A stretch of DNA of 64,000 nucleotides from Bog-473 sp035534235. GTDB taxonomy: Bacteria; Actinomycetota; Acidimicrobiia; Acidimicrobiales; RAAP-2. The position numbers and the translations under genes are program-made. This document shows, in pieces, positions 8,865 to 16,383 of the stretch. The notes under the pieces were generated by a model. It was not told the origin of the DNA, searched no databases, and was given only the letters and a program-made list of their open reading frames with translations. The DNA lies in NCBI GenBank assembly GCA_035534235.1, contig DATLSH010000047.1, forward strand, positions 1 through 64,000, written 5' to 3'. Numbering within the stretch: the stretch's first letter is position 1; each line of letters starts with the position of its first letter.

Positions 8865-9244
8865 GAAGCGACCTCGGCGACTGGTGCAACGGAGAGTGCC
8901 TCCTGGGCCGCCCGCACCAGGGCTCCGAAGGCCTCGGGCTCGGTGACGGCCAGGTCGGCCAGCACCTTGCGGTCGACCTCAATGCCGGCCAGATGCAGAC
9001 CGTTGATCAGGCGGCTGTAGCTCATGCCGTGCAGGCGGGCTCCCGCATTGATGCGCTGGATCCACAGCTTACGGAAGTCGCCCTTGCGGGCACGGCGGTC
9101 CCGGAAGGCGTACTGCATGGAGTGCATGAGCTGCTCGTTGGCGGCCCGGTACGATCGGCTCTTGTTGCCGTAGTACCCCTTTGCCTGCTCCAGAACGGCG
9201 CGATGGTGCTTACGCCCATGGACGGAACGCTTGACTCTGGCCAT
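8861..9244 (-). CDS. rplT: 50S ribosomal protein L20
   Basis: 127 residues, close to the usual 115-130. The N-terminus MARVKRSVHGRKHHRAVLEQ and the FRKLWIQRINAGAR block are diagnostic of bL20, which binds 23S rRNA early in 50S assembly. Third gene of infC-rpmI-rplT; its stop overlaps the proposed start of the SpoU methyltransferase. The last ~10 residues are an Ala/Val-rich tail. Confidence 0.97.
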   Translation of the reverse strand: MARVKRSVHGRKHHRAVLEQAKGYYGNKSRSYRAANEQLMHSMQYAFRDRRARKGDFRKLWIQRINAGARLHGMSYSRLINGLHLAGIEVDRKVLADLAVTEPEAFGALVRAAQEALSVAPVAEVAS

Positions 9245-9299
9245 GTGGGGTCCTCCTCTCTGCTCTCGGTGTCGATGAGTACGTGCGTCGCTGCGGGGG

Positions 9300-9494
9300 T
9301 CAGAGCCCCAGCATCCGGCGCACGGATTTCTCGTCCGCCTTGGACACTTCGGTCTCCCGGCCCAGGCGGCGGGTGCGGACGCTGCTTTTGTTCTCCAGAA
9401 GGTGTGACCGGAATGCCTTACGGCGGCGCAGGCGCCCGGTCCCGGTGACCTTGATGCGCTTGGCAGCGCCTCGGTCCGTCTTCATCTTCGGCAT
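9300..9494 (-). CDS. rpmI: 50S ribosomal protein L35
   Basis: 64 residues, normal length for bL35. MPKMKTDRGAAKRIKVTGTG and the basic RLRRRKAFRSHLLENKS region are characteristic. It begins 4 nt after the infC stop, so coupled translation with infC is likely, and is followed by rplT after 55 bp. Confidence 0.96.
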   Translation of the reverse strand: MPKMKTDRGAAKRIKVTGTGRLRRRKAFRSHLLENKSSVRTRRLGRETEVSKADEKSVRRMLGL

Positions 9495-9498
9495 TGAC

Positions 9499-10215
9499 TC
9501 ATCCTTCTTCGGTTCCTGCGGCGTCTTCGCTGACTACTGCGACCACTGGCACTCCTTCGACCACGGGCGGCACACTGCCGTTGCCCTCGGGCGGGAGAAC
9601 CGGCGCCGGGCTGTCGGGCGTACCGGGGACTCCGGTCGGCGCCTTCTCGCCGCGCTGCTGGTTCGTTGCCCTCGACTGCGCGGCCTGGCGGGCCCGCTTG
9701 TCGGGAGCGAGCACCATGATCATGTTCCGGTTGTCGAGCTTGGGCTCGGCCTCAATTTTGGCCACGCCCTCCATCTGCTCGGCAATCCGGTCCAGAATCC
9801 GCTTTCCGTGCTCGGGGTGGTACACCTCGCGCCCACGGAACATGATCGTGATCTTGACCTTGTGCCCCTCGTTCAAGAACTTGCCGACCTGGCGGGTCTT
9901 GGTGTCGAAGTCCCCGGGGCCGATTTTCGGCCGGTACTTCATCTCCTTGATACCCACATGAACCGTCTTGCGACGGCTCTCCTTGGCTCGCTGCGCCTCG
10001 TCGAACTTGAACTTCCCGAAGTCCATGATCCGGCAGACCGGCGGGTTGGCCATGGGAGCCACCTCAACCAGGTCCAGGTCGAGCTCCTTGGCGATATCCA
10101 GGGCCTCGGGTAGCGCCTTGATGCCTAGCTGCACACCATCGGGGTCCACGAGCCGGACTTCACGGGCACGGATACGGTCGTTGATCCGGTGCTCAGTTGT
10201 GGTTTCAGCGACGAT
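9499..10215 (-). CDS. infC: Translation initiation factor IF-3, probable AUC start
   Basis: 238 residues from the proposed start. IF-3 binds the 30S subunit and discriminates against wrong start codons. The N-domain begins TEHRINDRIRAREVRLVDPDG and the C-domain has RPKIGPGDFDTKTRQVGKFL and KVKITIMFRGRE. About 45 C-terminal residues form a Pro/Gly/Glu-rich tail, common in high-GC actinobacteria. Between the nearest in-frame stop and the conserved N-terminus there is no ATG, GTG, TTG or CTG; the candidates are ATC codons, the first at 10213-10215, 11 nt after GAGAGG. Non-canonical AUU/AUC starts with IF-3 autoregulation are known for infC. The first GTG (10149) would delete the conserved RINDRIR segment. 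Confidence 0.93.
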   Translation of the reverse strand: MVAETTTEHRINDRIRAREVRLVDPDGVQLGIKALPEALDIAKELDLDLVEVAPMANPPVCRIMDFGKFKFDEAQRAKESRRKTVHVGIKEMKYRPKIGPGDFDTKTRQVGKFLNEGHKVKITIMFRGREVYHPEHGKRILDRIAEQMEGVAKIEAEPKLDNRNMIMVLAPDKRARQAAQSRATNQQRGEKAPTGVPGTPDSPAPVLPPEGNGSVPPVVEGVPVVAVVSEDAAGTEEG

Positions 10216-10222
10216 GCGGCAT
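10205..10222 (-). other. Five-codon ORF overlapping the infC start
   Basis: ATG followed by CCG CAT CGT CGC and TGA, in a different frame, with GAGAGG 4 nt before the ATG. It spans the proposed AUC start (10213-10215). It could be chance, or a tiny upstream ORF whose translation competes with or feeds infC initiation. Confidence 0.3.
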
Positions 10223-10283
10223 CACACCTCTCACTCGGGCCCGCAGTCTTTCCGCAAGCCATTCGGTGGAGCGAGGCCGACCA

Positions 10284-10298
10284 GCGGGCATTGCCCGC
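10284..10298 (-). other. Hairpin in the infC leader
   Basis: A perfect 6-bp stem GCGGGC/GCCCGC with a 3-nt loop about 70 nt upstream of infC. Leaders of infC-rpmI-rplT operons often carry regulatory structures (for example L20 sites), but no specific match is claimed. Confidence 0.25.
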
Positions 10299-10404
10299 GC
10301 CGGAGAACCATCGACCTGGCGCACGGTGGTCGCCGCGGAGGCGAATGGGTGGCCAGGTGGAGGCCCCCCAAGGGGAGGCCCCGCTTCCATGTAGTCAAGA
10401 TGCA

Positions 10405-10410
10405 TACAGT
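10405..10410 (+). promoter_or_regulatory. -10 element (TACAGT) for leaderless DUF1844 gene
   Basis: TACAGT ends 6 nt before the ATG at 10417, and no Shine-Dalgarno sequence precedes that ATG, as expected for a leaderless transcript. Confidence 0.5.
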
Positions 10411-10416
10411 ACCAGC

Positions 10417-10875
10417 ATGAGCAGCCTTTGGACACCGTCGGGCGAGCACTTCCCCCAGAAGGAGGACGACACGGCCGGCCCACCACCTGCGGGACCCCCC
10501 CCAGCCTTCCCGCCACCTGCCGGTCCGTCCGGTGAGGGGGAGCCGCCTGAGGCGCTGAGCGCCGAGGCCCAGGCCGAGGTGGATGCCATGAGAGCCCAGC
10601 TGGCCAACACCCCGGCCGAGGTGGTCGTGGCCAACCACTGCTACGGGCTCTTTGAGCTGGCAGCCATCTATCTCTCCCAGACTCCCCCGATGCTCTTCCA
10701 GGCCCGGCTGGCCATTGACGGCCTCGGGCATCTGGTGAACGGGTTGAAGGGACGGCTGGGCGAGGCTGAGCCGTCGCTCCTGGAGGCGCTCTCCCAGCTC
10801 CGGCTGGCCTTCGTGCAACTCGAAGGGGCCGAGCGCTCGGCACAGGAGAACGCGGCGAACTCTGCCCAGAACTGA
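10417..10875 (+). CDS. DUF1844 family protein
   Basis: 152 residues. A low-complexity Pro/Gly-rich N-terminus (to about residue 45) leads into an acidic-helical DUF1844 domain with the typical block VVVANHCYGLFELAAIYLSQ, then PPMLFQARLAIDGLGHLVNG. Function is unknown in the family. Its position, divergent from infC, is conserved in many actinobacteria (established pattern), suggesting a link to translation, but no activity can be inferred. Leaderless start at ATG 10417. It is convergent with the cold-shock-like gene, 19 bp away. Confidence 0.85.
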   Translation: MSSLWTPSGEHFPQKEDDTAGPPPAGPPPAFPPPAGPSGEGEPPEALSAEAQAEVDAMRAQLANTPAEVVVANHCYGLFELAAIYLSQTPPMLFQARLAIDGLGHLVNGLKGRLGEAEPSLLEALSQLRLAFVQLEGAERSAQENAANSAQN

Positions 10876-10894
10876 CCAGGTGCCGGTGAGAGGC

Positions 10895-11137
10895 TCAGCC
10901 GACCCCTTCGGGTACCGGGTCGATCGACCGCGCCTCGTAGCGCCCCCGATGGCCAGGGGCCAGGGTGAACACCACCCGGGTGCCCACCGCAATGAGGCGG
11001 CTGCCGTCGGCGACGGCAGTGGCATGGAACCCGTGCTCCATCCCGTCATTCCCGGCGACGGTCCCCCATCCTCTCTGGGGGTCGAAGGAGGTGACCCGCC
11101 CGAACTGCGGCCCGGCGGGAGAAGCGGGGCCCGCCAT
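10895..11137 (-). CDS. Cold-shock-domain-like small protein
   Basis: 80 residues. The order FGRVTSFDPQRGWGTVAG, then a central HGFHATAV and VGTRVVFTLAPGHRGRYEA, follows the five-strand cold-shock OB-fold (GxVxxFDxxxGxG, then VFxH-like, then G-V-F). The RNP1-like and RNP2-like aromatics are only partly kept, so nucleic-acid binding is plausible rather than certain. It starts 2 bp after the hisG stop, so it is the downstream partner in a hisG operon. It could be a diverged CspA relative that lost RNA binding. Confidence 0.7.
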   Translation of the reverse strand: MAGPASPAGPQFGRVTSFDPQRGWGTVAGNDGMEHGFHATAVADGSRLIAVGTRVVFTLAPGHRGRYEARSIDPVPEGVG

Positions 11138-11139
11138 GG

Positions 11140-12024
11140 TCAGTGGACGATCTTGGACAGCGGGATCTCCAGTATGTCGCTGGCCCCGTGGTCGCGCAGG
11201 GCGGGAATGAGCACGTTGATGTCGGACTTGGCCACCACCGCCTCCAGGGCAAAGGCACCCCCGCCGGAGAGCTCGGAGACGGTGGGGGCGCGCATGGAGG
11301 GTAGGACCCCGAGCACCGAGTCGAGGTTCTCGGCCGACACATTGAGTTTGACCAGCACCTTGCCCCGGGCCTCCAGCGTGCCTTGCAGCAGGGTCAGGAT
11401 CTGCTCCATGGCATGGCGCTTGTCCGGGTCCGCCGCGGCGGCCGGGTTGGCGATGAGCTCCGTGTGGGAGACCAGCAGGATCTCGATCACCCGCAGGCCG
11501 GCGGCCCGGAGCGCGCCACCGGTCTCGGTCATGTCCACCACGGCATCGGCGATGTCGGGCACCTTGGCCTCGGTGGCCCCGTAGGAGAGTGCGATGTCGG
11601 CCTCGACGCCGTGCGCCGCCAGAGCCCGGCGGGTCAGCTCGGGGTATTCAGAGCTGATGCGCAGGCGGCCGGGCAGATTGGCCAGATCGGCCAGGCTGTG
11701 GGCGGGTGAGTCGTGGGCCACGGCCAGCACGACCTGGGCCGGGTTGGCGGTGGCCTTGGAGTAGGAGAGCTCACCGAGGGTGACCACCTCGCTCCCCCGC
11801 TCCTCGATGCAGTCGCGCCCGGTGATGCCCAGATCGAAGAGGCCGTCGGCCACGTAGACGGGGATCTCCTGGGGGCGCAGGATCCTGACCTCGTCGATGC
11901 GGGGGTCGGCGATGGTGGCCCGGTAGGCCACGTCCGAGGAGCGGTTCACGGCCAGGTCGGCGTCCGCGAAAAGCTGCAGCGTGGCTCGCTCGAGCGATCC
12001 CTTGGGCAAGACGAGGCGGAGCAT
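11140..12024 (-). CDS. hisG: ATP phosphoribosyltransferase, long form
   Basis: 294 residues, the length of the long, hexameric, histidine-inhibited HisG. It catalyses the first step of histidine synthesis (ATP + PRPP). Visible features: N-terminal MLRLVLPKGSLERATLQLF, DLGITGRDCIEE, the PRPP loop region DAVVDMTETGGALRAAGL, and a C-terminal ACT-like regulatory domain (about 215-294). Start at ATG 12024, where family similarity begins; no good ribosome site and no TANNNT element precede it. No hisE or other his gene is nearby; only the cold-shock-like gene follows. Confidence 0.95.
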   Translation of the reverse strand: MLRLVLPKGSLERATLQLFADADLAVNRSSDVAYRATIADPRIDEVRILRPQEIPVYVADGLFDLGITGRDCIEERGSEVVTLGELSYSKATANPAQVVLAVAHDSPAHSLADLANLPGRLRISSEYPELTRRALAAHGVEADIALSYGATEAKVPDIADAVVDMTETGGALRAAGLRVIEILLVSHTELIANPAAAADPDKRHAMEQILTLLQGTLEARGKVLVKLNVSAENLDSVLGVLPSMRAPTVSELSGGGAFALEAVVAKSDINVLIPALRDHGASDILEIPLSKIVH

Positions 12025-12085
12025 GGGGGAGATCTTCGCAGACGCGCCGCGCTGGGCGGTGCGGGACCAGGCGGTGCGGCAAGCT

Positions 12086-12325
12086 GGGGCGCGTGCCTGC
12101 GCCTTCGGGGTGAACCACCACTGGCCCGAGGGCGCTCGCAGCTTCACCACGGTGGGGTGCAGCGCCAACTTCGTATCGAGCGCCGGGGAGGGTGAGATCG
12201 TGATGGCCACCGCCTCCCCGCTGCACACCGGGCGCACCACGCAGGTCTGGGACGCCACGGTCATGAACGAGACGACCGAGAAGTTGATGGCCTCCTACCG
12301 GTGCACCCAGTTGATCCTGTACTGA
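12086..12325 (+). pseudogene. 3' remnant of a PaaI-type hotdog thioesterase
   Basis: The plus-strand frame ending at 12325 encodes HHWPEGARSFTTVGCSANFV, then SAGEGEIVMATASPLHTGRT and a C-terminus ending YRCTQLILY. This matches the C-terminal half of PaaI/YdiI hotdog thioesterases (central strand, HxGRT turn, last strands). The N-terminal half with the HGG-type catalytic helix is absent: upstream the frame runs into DNA antisense to hisG. There is no start or ribosome site where one is needed. Best read as a truncated relic left by a rearrangement next to hisG. Confidence 0.55.
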
Positions 12326-12389
12326 CAGAACCCGACCATCGCCCGGATGACAGGAATCAACTGGGCCGGAGGAGAAGGTGTCGAGGGTC

Positions 12390-13436
12390 TCAGTGGGCGC
12401 TGGGCACCGGGGAGAGCGGGAGCGTCATCATTTCCAGGTCGGCTTCGGGCAATTCCGATTCGTTGACCTTGCGGCCCCGACGCAGCCGTCCCCGCCACTC
12501 GTCGGCGTCGAACCGAGCCGGTGCCGTGTGCTCCAGGAACTCGCTGACGACGCTCACGAAGCGGCCGGGGTCGGTGTGGTGCGGGAAGTGCCCGGCCCCG
12601 TCGAAGATCTCCAGCTGGCTGCTGGGCAGGGCCGCGTGGGCCATGCGGCCGTGACCCAGCGGGATGATGGCGTCGCGCCTGCCCCAGATGATCAGGGTGG
12701 GTATCCCCTCGGCCAGGTAGGCCCGGTCCAGCATGGTGATGACCTGGCCTCGCCAGTCGACCCCCGAGCGCAGGGTGCGCAGGATGGCCCGCCGGGCCGC
12801 CGTGTTGGGCAATGCGTCGAAGACGGCGAGGACCTCCTCGGTGTCGCGACCGAGCGCGGTGTCGAACCGCTCCAATATGTCGGCCACGGTACGGCTGGCG
12901 TTGCGGACCGGCGGCAGGGCGAACAGGGGCATGAGGAACTCCACGCCAGGAACGGCGGCCAGGCGGAGGAGCGGGCTGACGGAGCGGCCCACCCCGCCGC
13001 TGCCGACCAGGACCAGGCGCTGGCAGCGGTCGGGGAACTGGTAGGTGAACTGGGCCGCCACTCCCCCGCCCAACGAGTGCCCGACGACGGTCACCTGGTC
13101 GATCTCCAGCACGCTGAGCAGGTCGCGCATGCCGTTGGCGTAGGCAGCGATGGAGTAGTCGGCCCGTGGCTTCTCGGACCGCCCGTGCCCGAGCAGGTCG
13201 GGGGCGATCACGGTGTGGTGCTCGGCCAGCTGCTCCAGCACCGGGCGCCACGTGTCCGAGCTGTCACCGATGCCGTGGATCAGCAGGATCGCCGGGCCCG
13301 AGCCGGCCATCACATAGGCCCGGCGGTAGCCGTGGACGGTGGTGTAGCGCACGGTGCACGGTCCTTCACGGCGCACCCCGGGCCGGAAGCGGATCAGGTC
13401 GGGGTCGACCGCCTCGTCGTCCGTCGGATTCGTCAT
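12390..13436 (-). CDS. Alpha/beta hydrolase
   Basis: 348 residues. Complete alpha/beta-hydrolase layout: oxyanion HGIG (54-57), nucleophile elbow GHSLGG (119-124, Ser121), acid Asp255 in WGRRDAIIP and His283 in GAGHFPH. A cap domain spans roughly 150-235. It resembles C-C bond hydrolases and epoxide- or haloalkane-type esterases of actinobacteria, but the substrate is open. The ATG at 13436 overlaps the stop of a five-codon ORF that has the only good ribosome site, suggesting coupling. A TACGGT -10 lies about 37 nt further upstream. It is convergent with the thioesterase remnant. Confidence 0.85.
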   Translation of the reverse strand: MTNPTDDEAVDPDLIRFRPGVRREGPCTVRYTTVHGYRRAYVMAGSGPAILLIHGIGDSSDTWRPVLEQLAEHHTVIAPDLLGHGRSEKPRADYSIAAYANGMRDLLSVLEIDQVTVVGHSLGGGVAAQFTYQFPDRCQRLVLVGSGGVGRSVSPLLRLAAVPGVEFLMPLFALPPVRNASRTVADILERFDTALGRDTEEVLAVFDALPNTAARRAILRTLRSGVDWRGQVITMLDRAYLAEGIPTLIIWGRRDAIIPLGHGRMAHAALPSSQLEIFDGAGHFPHHTDPGRFVSVVSEFLEHTAPARFDADEWRGRLRRGRKVNESELPEADLEMMTLPLSPVPSAH

Positions 13437-13450
13437 GCCGATCGTCCCAT
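13433..13450 (-). other. Five-codon ORF coupled to the alpha/beta hydrolase start
   Basis: ATG GGA CGA TCG GCA TGA; its stop overlaps the hydrolase ATG (ATGA). GGGGAGG lies 9 nt before this ATG but 23 nt before the hydrolase ATG, so ribosomes probably load here and reinitiate. Confidence 0.35.
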
Positions 13451-13481
13451 GGACCTGGACCTCCCCGTGCTGCTTGGTCCT

Positions 13482-13487
13482 ACCGTA
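13482..13487 (-). promoter_or_regulatory. Possible -10 element (TACGGT) of the hydrolase gene
   Basis: TACGGT on the minus strand fits TANNNT and would give a leader of about 40 nt containing the GGGGAGG site. No convincing -35. Confidence 0.35.
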
Positions 13488-13589
13488 GGGACCTCAGGTA
13501 TCGGGAGGGTGTCGGCGCTGTGAACGCCGGATGAATCGGCGTGATGCCGTGGGGCAAGGTGCCGCGCCATCCGGCGCTGTGCCGTGGGC

Positions 13590-14123
13590 CTAGGAAAAAG
13601 GGGCGCTACGGAGGAGGCGGACCATTTCGATCCCCGTCAGCGCCGCCTCGCGGCCCTTGTTGGACCCATCGGGCTGCGACCGTTCGAGGGCCTGGTCCAT
13701 TGTGTCGGTGGTCAGCACGCCGAAGACCACCGGGCGCCCGGTGGAGAGCTGCACCTGTTGGATGCCCGCCGCACACTGGCCGGCCACGAAGTCGTAGTGC
13801 CCGGTGTCGCCACGGATGACCGCCCCCAGGGCCACAACGGCGTCAACCCGGCCGGCTTCGGCAAAGGCCCGGGCGACCAGCGGGAGCTCGAAGGCGCCGG
13901 GGGCCCAGGCCACGGTCACGTCCCTGCTCTCGGTACCGGCCTCGGCCAGGGCCTGCAGCGCCCCGTCGAGCAGGCGCAGGGTGATGCCGCCGTTGAAGAG
14001 GGCGCAGGCCAGCCCGATCCGCAGCCCCGTTCCGTTGTGGGTACCCAGAAGGGAGGTGCCCACCCGCGAGGCCACGTCGTCCAGCGCACCGCCGGGCAGG
14101 GAGACGAGATCGGGATCGGCCAT
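13590..14123 (-). CDS. ribH: 6,7-dimethyl-8-ribityllumazine synthase
   Basis: 177 residues. It condenses 3,4-dihydroxybutanone phosphate with the pyrimidine intermediate, the penultimate step of riboflavin synthesis. Diagnostic blocks: WAPGAFELPLVA, VVALGAVIRGDTGHYDFV (with the catalytic His of GHYDFV) and PVVFGVLTTDTMDQALERS. A short extension of about 20 residues precedes the family core. Last gene of ribD-ribBA-ribH, 16 bp after ribBA. Confidence 0.95.
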   Translation of the reverse strand: MADPDLVSLPGGALDDVASRVGTSLLGTHNGTGLRIGLACALFNGGITLRLLDGALQALAEAGTESRDVTVAWAPGAFELPLVARAFAEAGRVDAVVALGAVIRGDTGHYDFVAGQCAAGIQQVQLSTGRPVVFGVLTTDTMDQALERSQPDGSNKGREAALTGIEMVRLLRSAPFS

Positions 14124-14139
14124 CAGCGGGAGCGGGGGA

Positions 14140-15360
14140 TCACAGGACGTCGTCGAGGCCGTGCAGGATGTGTCCCATGCGCTCGCGCTTGGTGCGCAGG
14201 TAGGCGATGTTCTCGGGGTTGGGCGAGGGCTGCAGGGAGACGCGCTCGGTGATATCGAGGCCGAAGCCCTCGAGTCCGCCGTACTTGACCGGGTTGTTGG
14301 TCATGAGCCGCATGGTGGTCACGCCGAGGTCCACCAGCATCTGCGCGCCGATCCCGTACTCCCGTCTGTCGACGGGAAGTCCCTGCTGCAGATTGGCGTC
14401 GACCGTGTCGTGCCCCTCCTCCTGCAGCTGGTAGGCCCGGATCTTGTGGCCCAGGCCGATCCCCCGGCCCTCGTGGCCGCGCAGGTAGATGAGCACGCCC
14501 CGGCCCTCCCGTTCGATGAGGTCGAGAGAGGCATGCAGCTGGGGCCCGCAGTCGCACCGCAACGAGCCGAACACGTCGCCCGTCAGGCACTCTGAGTGCA
14601 CCCGCACCAGCACGTCCTGGTGGCCGGCTACCTCGCCCATGACCAGGGCCAGGTGCTGCTCGCCGTCGAGAACCGATTCGTAGACGAAGGCCCGGAACTC
14701 TCGCCGGGCGGCTGGGATGCGGGCCTCGGAGATGAGGCGCACCAGCTTCTCGTTCTGGCGCCGGTAGCGGATCAGGTCGGCGATGGAGATGAACGGCAGG
14801 TGGTGCTTCTTGGCGAAGCGCTCCAGGTCCGGCAGGCGCGCCATCTCCGACTTGTCCTCGGTGACGATCTCGCAGAGCACGCCGGCCGGCGTCAGGCCGG
14901 CGGAGCGGCACAGGTCCACGGTGGCCTCGGTGTGGCCGGCCCGCTTGAGCACCCCGCCGGTGCGGTAGCGCAGCGGGAAGATGTGCCCGGGCCGGTTGAG
15001 GTCGTTGGGCCTGGTCTTGGGGTCGATGAGGGAGAGGATGGTGGCCGCACGGTCGGCGGCCGAGATCCCGGTGGTCGTGCCGTGCCGGAAGTCGACACTG
15101 ACCGTGAAGGCGGTGCGCTGCGCCTCGGTGTTGGCCACCACCATGAGCGGCAGGTCCAGGGCGTCGGCCCGCTCAGGGAGCAGGGGCACGCAGATGACCC
15201 CCGAGGTGTGGGCCAGGAAGAAGGCGATGTTCTCCGGGGTGGCCGCCACGGCGGCCATGACCAGGTCGCCCACGTTCTCCCGATCCTCGTCGTCGACCAC
15301 GACGACCATGCCCAGGCGCCCGATGGCGTCGATGGCGTCCTTCACCGGTGAGAATCCCAT
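14140..15360 (-). CDS. ribBA: Bifunctional DHBP synthase / GTP cyclohydrolase II
   Basis: 406 residues. The N-terminal DHBP synthase half (1-200) has DDEDREN (23-29), HTSGVICVPL, RPGHIFPLR and GGHTEAT-like AGHTEATVDL. The C-terminal GTP cyclohydrolase II half has zinc Cys258, Cys269 and Cys271 in CLTGDVFGSLRCDCG, GHEGRGIGL, and the catalytic D-x-R pair (Asp331, Arg333). The usual NEGD of the acidic loop reads NVGD here (Val30), while the adjacent metal-ligand Glu28 is kept. Start overlaps the ribD stop by one base (TGATG). Confidence 0.95.
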   Translation of the reverse strand: MGFSPVKDAIDAIGRLGMVVVVDDEDRENVGDLVMAAVAATPENIAFFLAHTSGVICVPLLPERADALDLPLMVVANTEAQRTAFTVSVDFRHGTTTGISAADRAATILSLIDPKTRPNDLNRPGHIFPLRYRTGGVLKRAGHTEATVDLCRSAGLTPAGVLCEIVTEDKSEMARLPDLERFAKKHHLPFISIADLIRYRRQNEKLVRLISEARIPAARREFRAFVYESVLDGEQHLALVMGEVAGHQDVLVRVHSECLTGDVFGSLRCDCGPQLHASLDLIEREGRGVLIYLRGHEGRGIGLGHKIRAYQLQEEGHDTVDANLQQGLPVDRREYGIGAQMLVDLGVTTMRLMTNNPVKYGGLEGFGLDITERVSLQPSPNPENIAYLRTKRERMGHILHGLDDVL

Positions 15361-16349
15361 CAGGCCGCAAGCTCCACTCGAAGATCATCTCCCAGCCGTT
15401 CGACCGACACCAACTTGCCCCGCCACACGTCGTCAATTGTGCCAGCCCCGGTGCCGGAGAAGAGCGGACGACCGTCGTCGCCCCCGAAGAGGGCCGGCGC
15501 CAGGTAGATCACGTAGCGGTCGACCAGGCCGGCGGCATGGAAGTCATGGGCTACCCGGGCACCACCCTCGACCAGGAGCTGGAGCACGCCCCGACGGCCC
15601 AGCTCCCGCAGCACCTCGCCCAGGTCTCCCGAGAGCTCGAGGGCGGGTTGCACCCTGGCGTCCGGGGGTGCGGTGCCGAGGACGACGCGGAGAGGCTGGG
15701 CTTCGGACGACCGGTCGGCCAGGCGCACGGTCAGGGCGGGGTCGTCGGCCCTCACCGTCCCGGCCCCCACCAGGACGGCGTCGGAGCGGGCCCGGAGGCG
15801 GTGGACGTCCTGGCGGGCATCGGGGCCGGTGATCCAATGGCTGGAGCCGTCGGGGGCGGCGGTGCGCGCATCGAAGCTGGCGGCCAGTTTGAGGATGACC
15901 CAGGGTTGCCCGGTGGTGCGGTGCTTGAGGTACGGCGCCAGCTGCTCGCCGACCGCGTCCGCCGCCACGCCGACGGTGACCTCCAGGCCGCCGGCCCGCA
16001 GCGCCGCGATCCCCCGTCCGGCCACTTGGGGATCGGGGTCCTCCAGGCCGATGACCACACGGGCCACCCCCGCCTCGACGATGGCGGCGGTGCAGGGCGG
16101 TGTCCGGCCCTGATGGACGCAGGGTTCGAGGGTGGTGAAGAGGGTGGCTCCCCTGGCCCTCGCCCCGGCCTGCGTGAGGGCGACGATCTCGGCGTGCGGT
16201 CCGCCCGGGGGCGCCGTGGTGCCCTCAAAGGCCACGATGGGGTCATCGGAGGGGACGATGACGCAGCCCACCCAGGGGTTCGGTGTGGTGGTGTCCCGGA
16301 CGGACTCGGCCAGGTTTATGGCTCGGCGCATGTGGTGCACATCGTCCAT
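15360..16349 (-). CDS. ribD: Riboflavin biosynthesis deaminase/reductase
   Basis: 329 residues. Deaminase domain with zinc motif H52-A-E54 and PC77 to C86 (PCVHQGRTPPC), preceded by TPNPWVGCVIV. The reductase domain begins near residue 150 (WVILKLAASFDARTA) and includes GAGTVRADDP and LLVEGGARVAHDF. It carries out two successive steps, deamination and side-chain reduction of the pyrimidine. First gene of the rib operon, with GAGGA 9 nt before the ATG and a good promoter 40 bp upstream. Confidence 0.95.
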   Translation of the reverse strand: MDDVHHMRRAINLAESVRDTTTPNPWVGCVIVPSDDPIVAFEGTTAPPGGPHAEIVALTQAGARARGATLFTTLEPCVHQGRTPPCTAAIVEAGVARVVIGLEDPDPQVAGRGIAALRAGGLEVTVGVAADAVGEQLAPYLKHRTTGQPWVILKLAASFDARTAAPDGSSHWITGPDARQDVHRLRARSDAVLVGAGTVRADDPALTVRLADRSSEAQPLRVVLGTAPPDARVQPALELSGDLGEVLRELGRRGVLQLLVEGGARVAHDFHAAGLVDRYVIYLAPALFGGDDGRPLFSGTGAGTIDDVWRGKLVSVERLGDDLRVELAA

Positions 16350-16383
16350 GGGTGACGTCCTCGTTGGGGTCGGCCAGGCTCGG

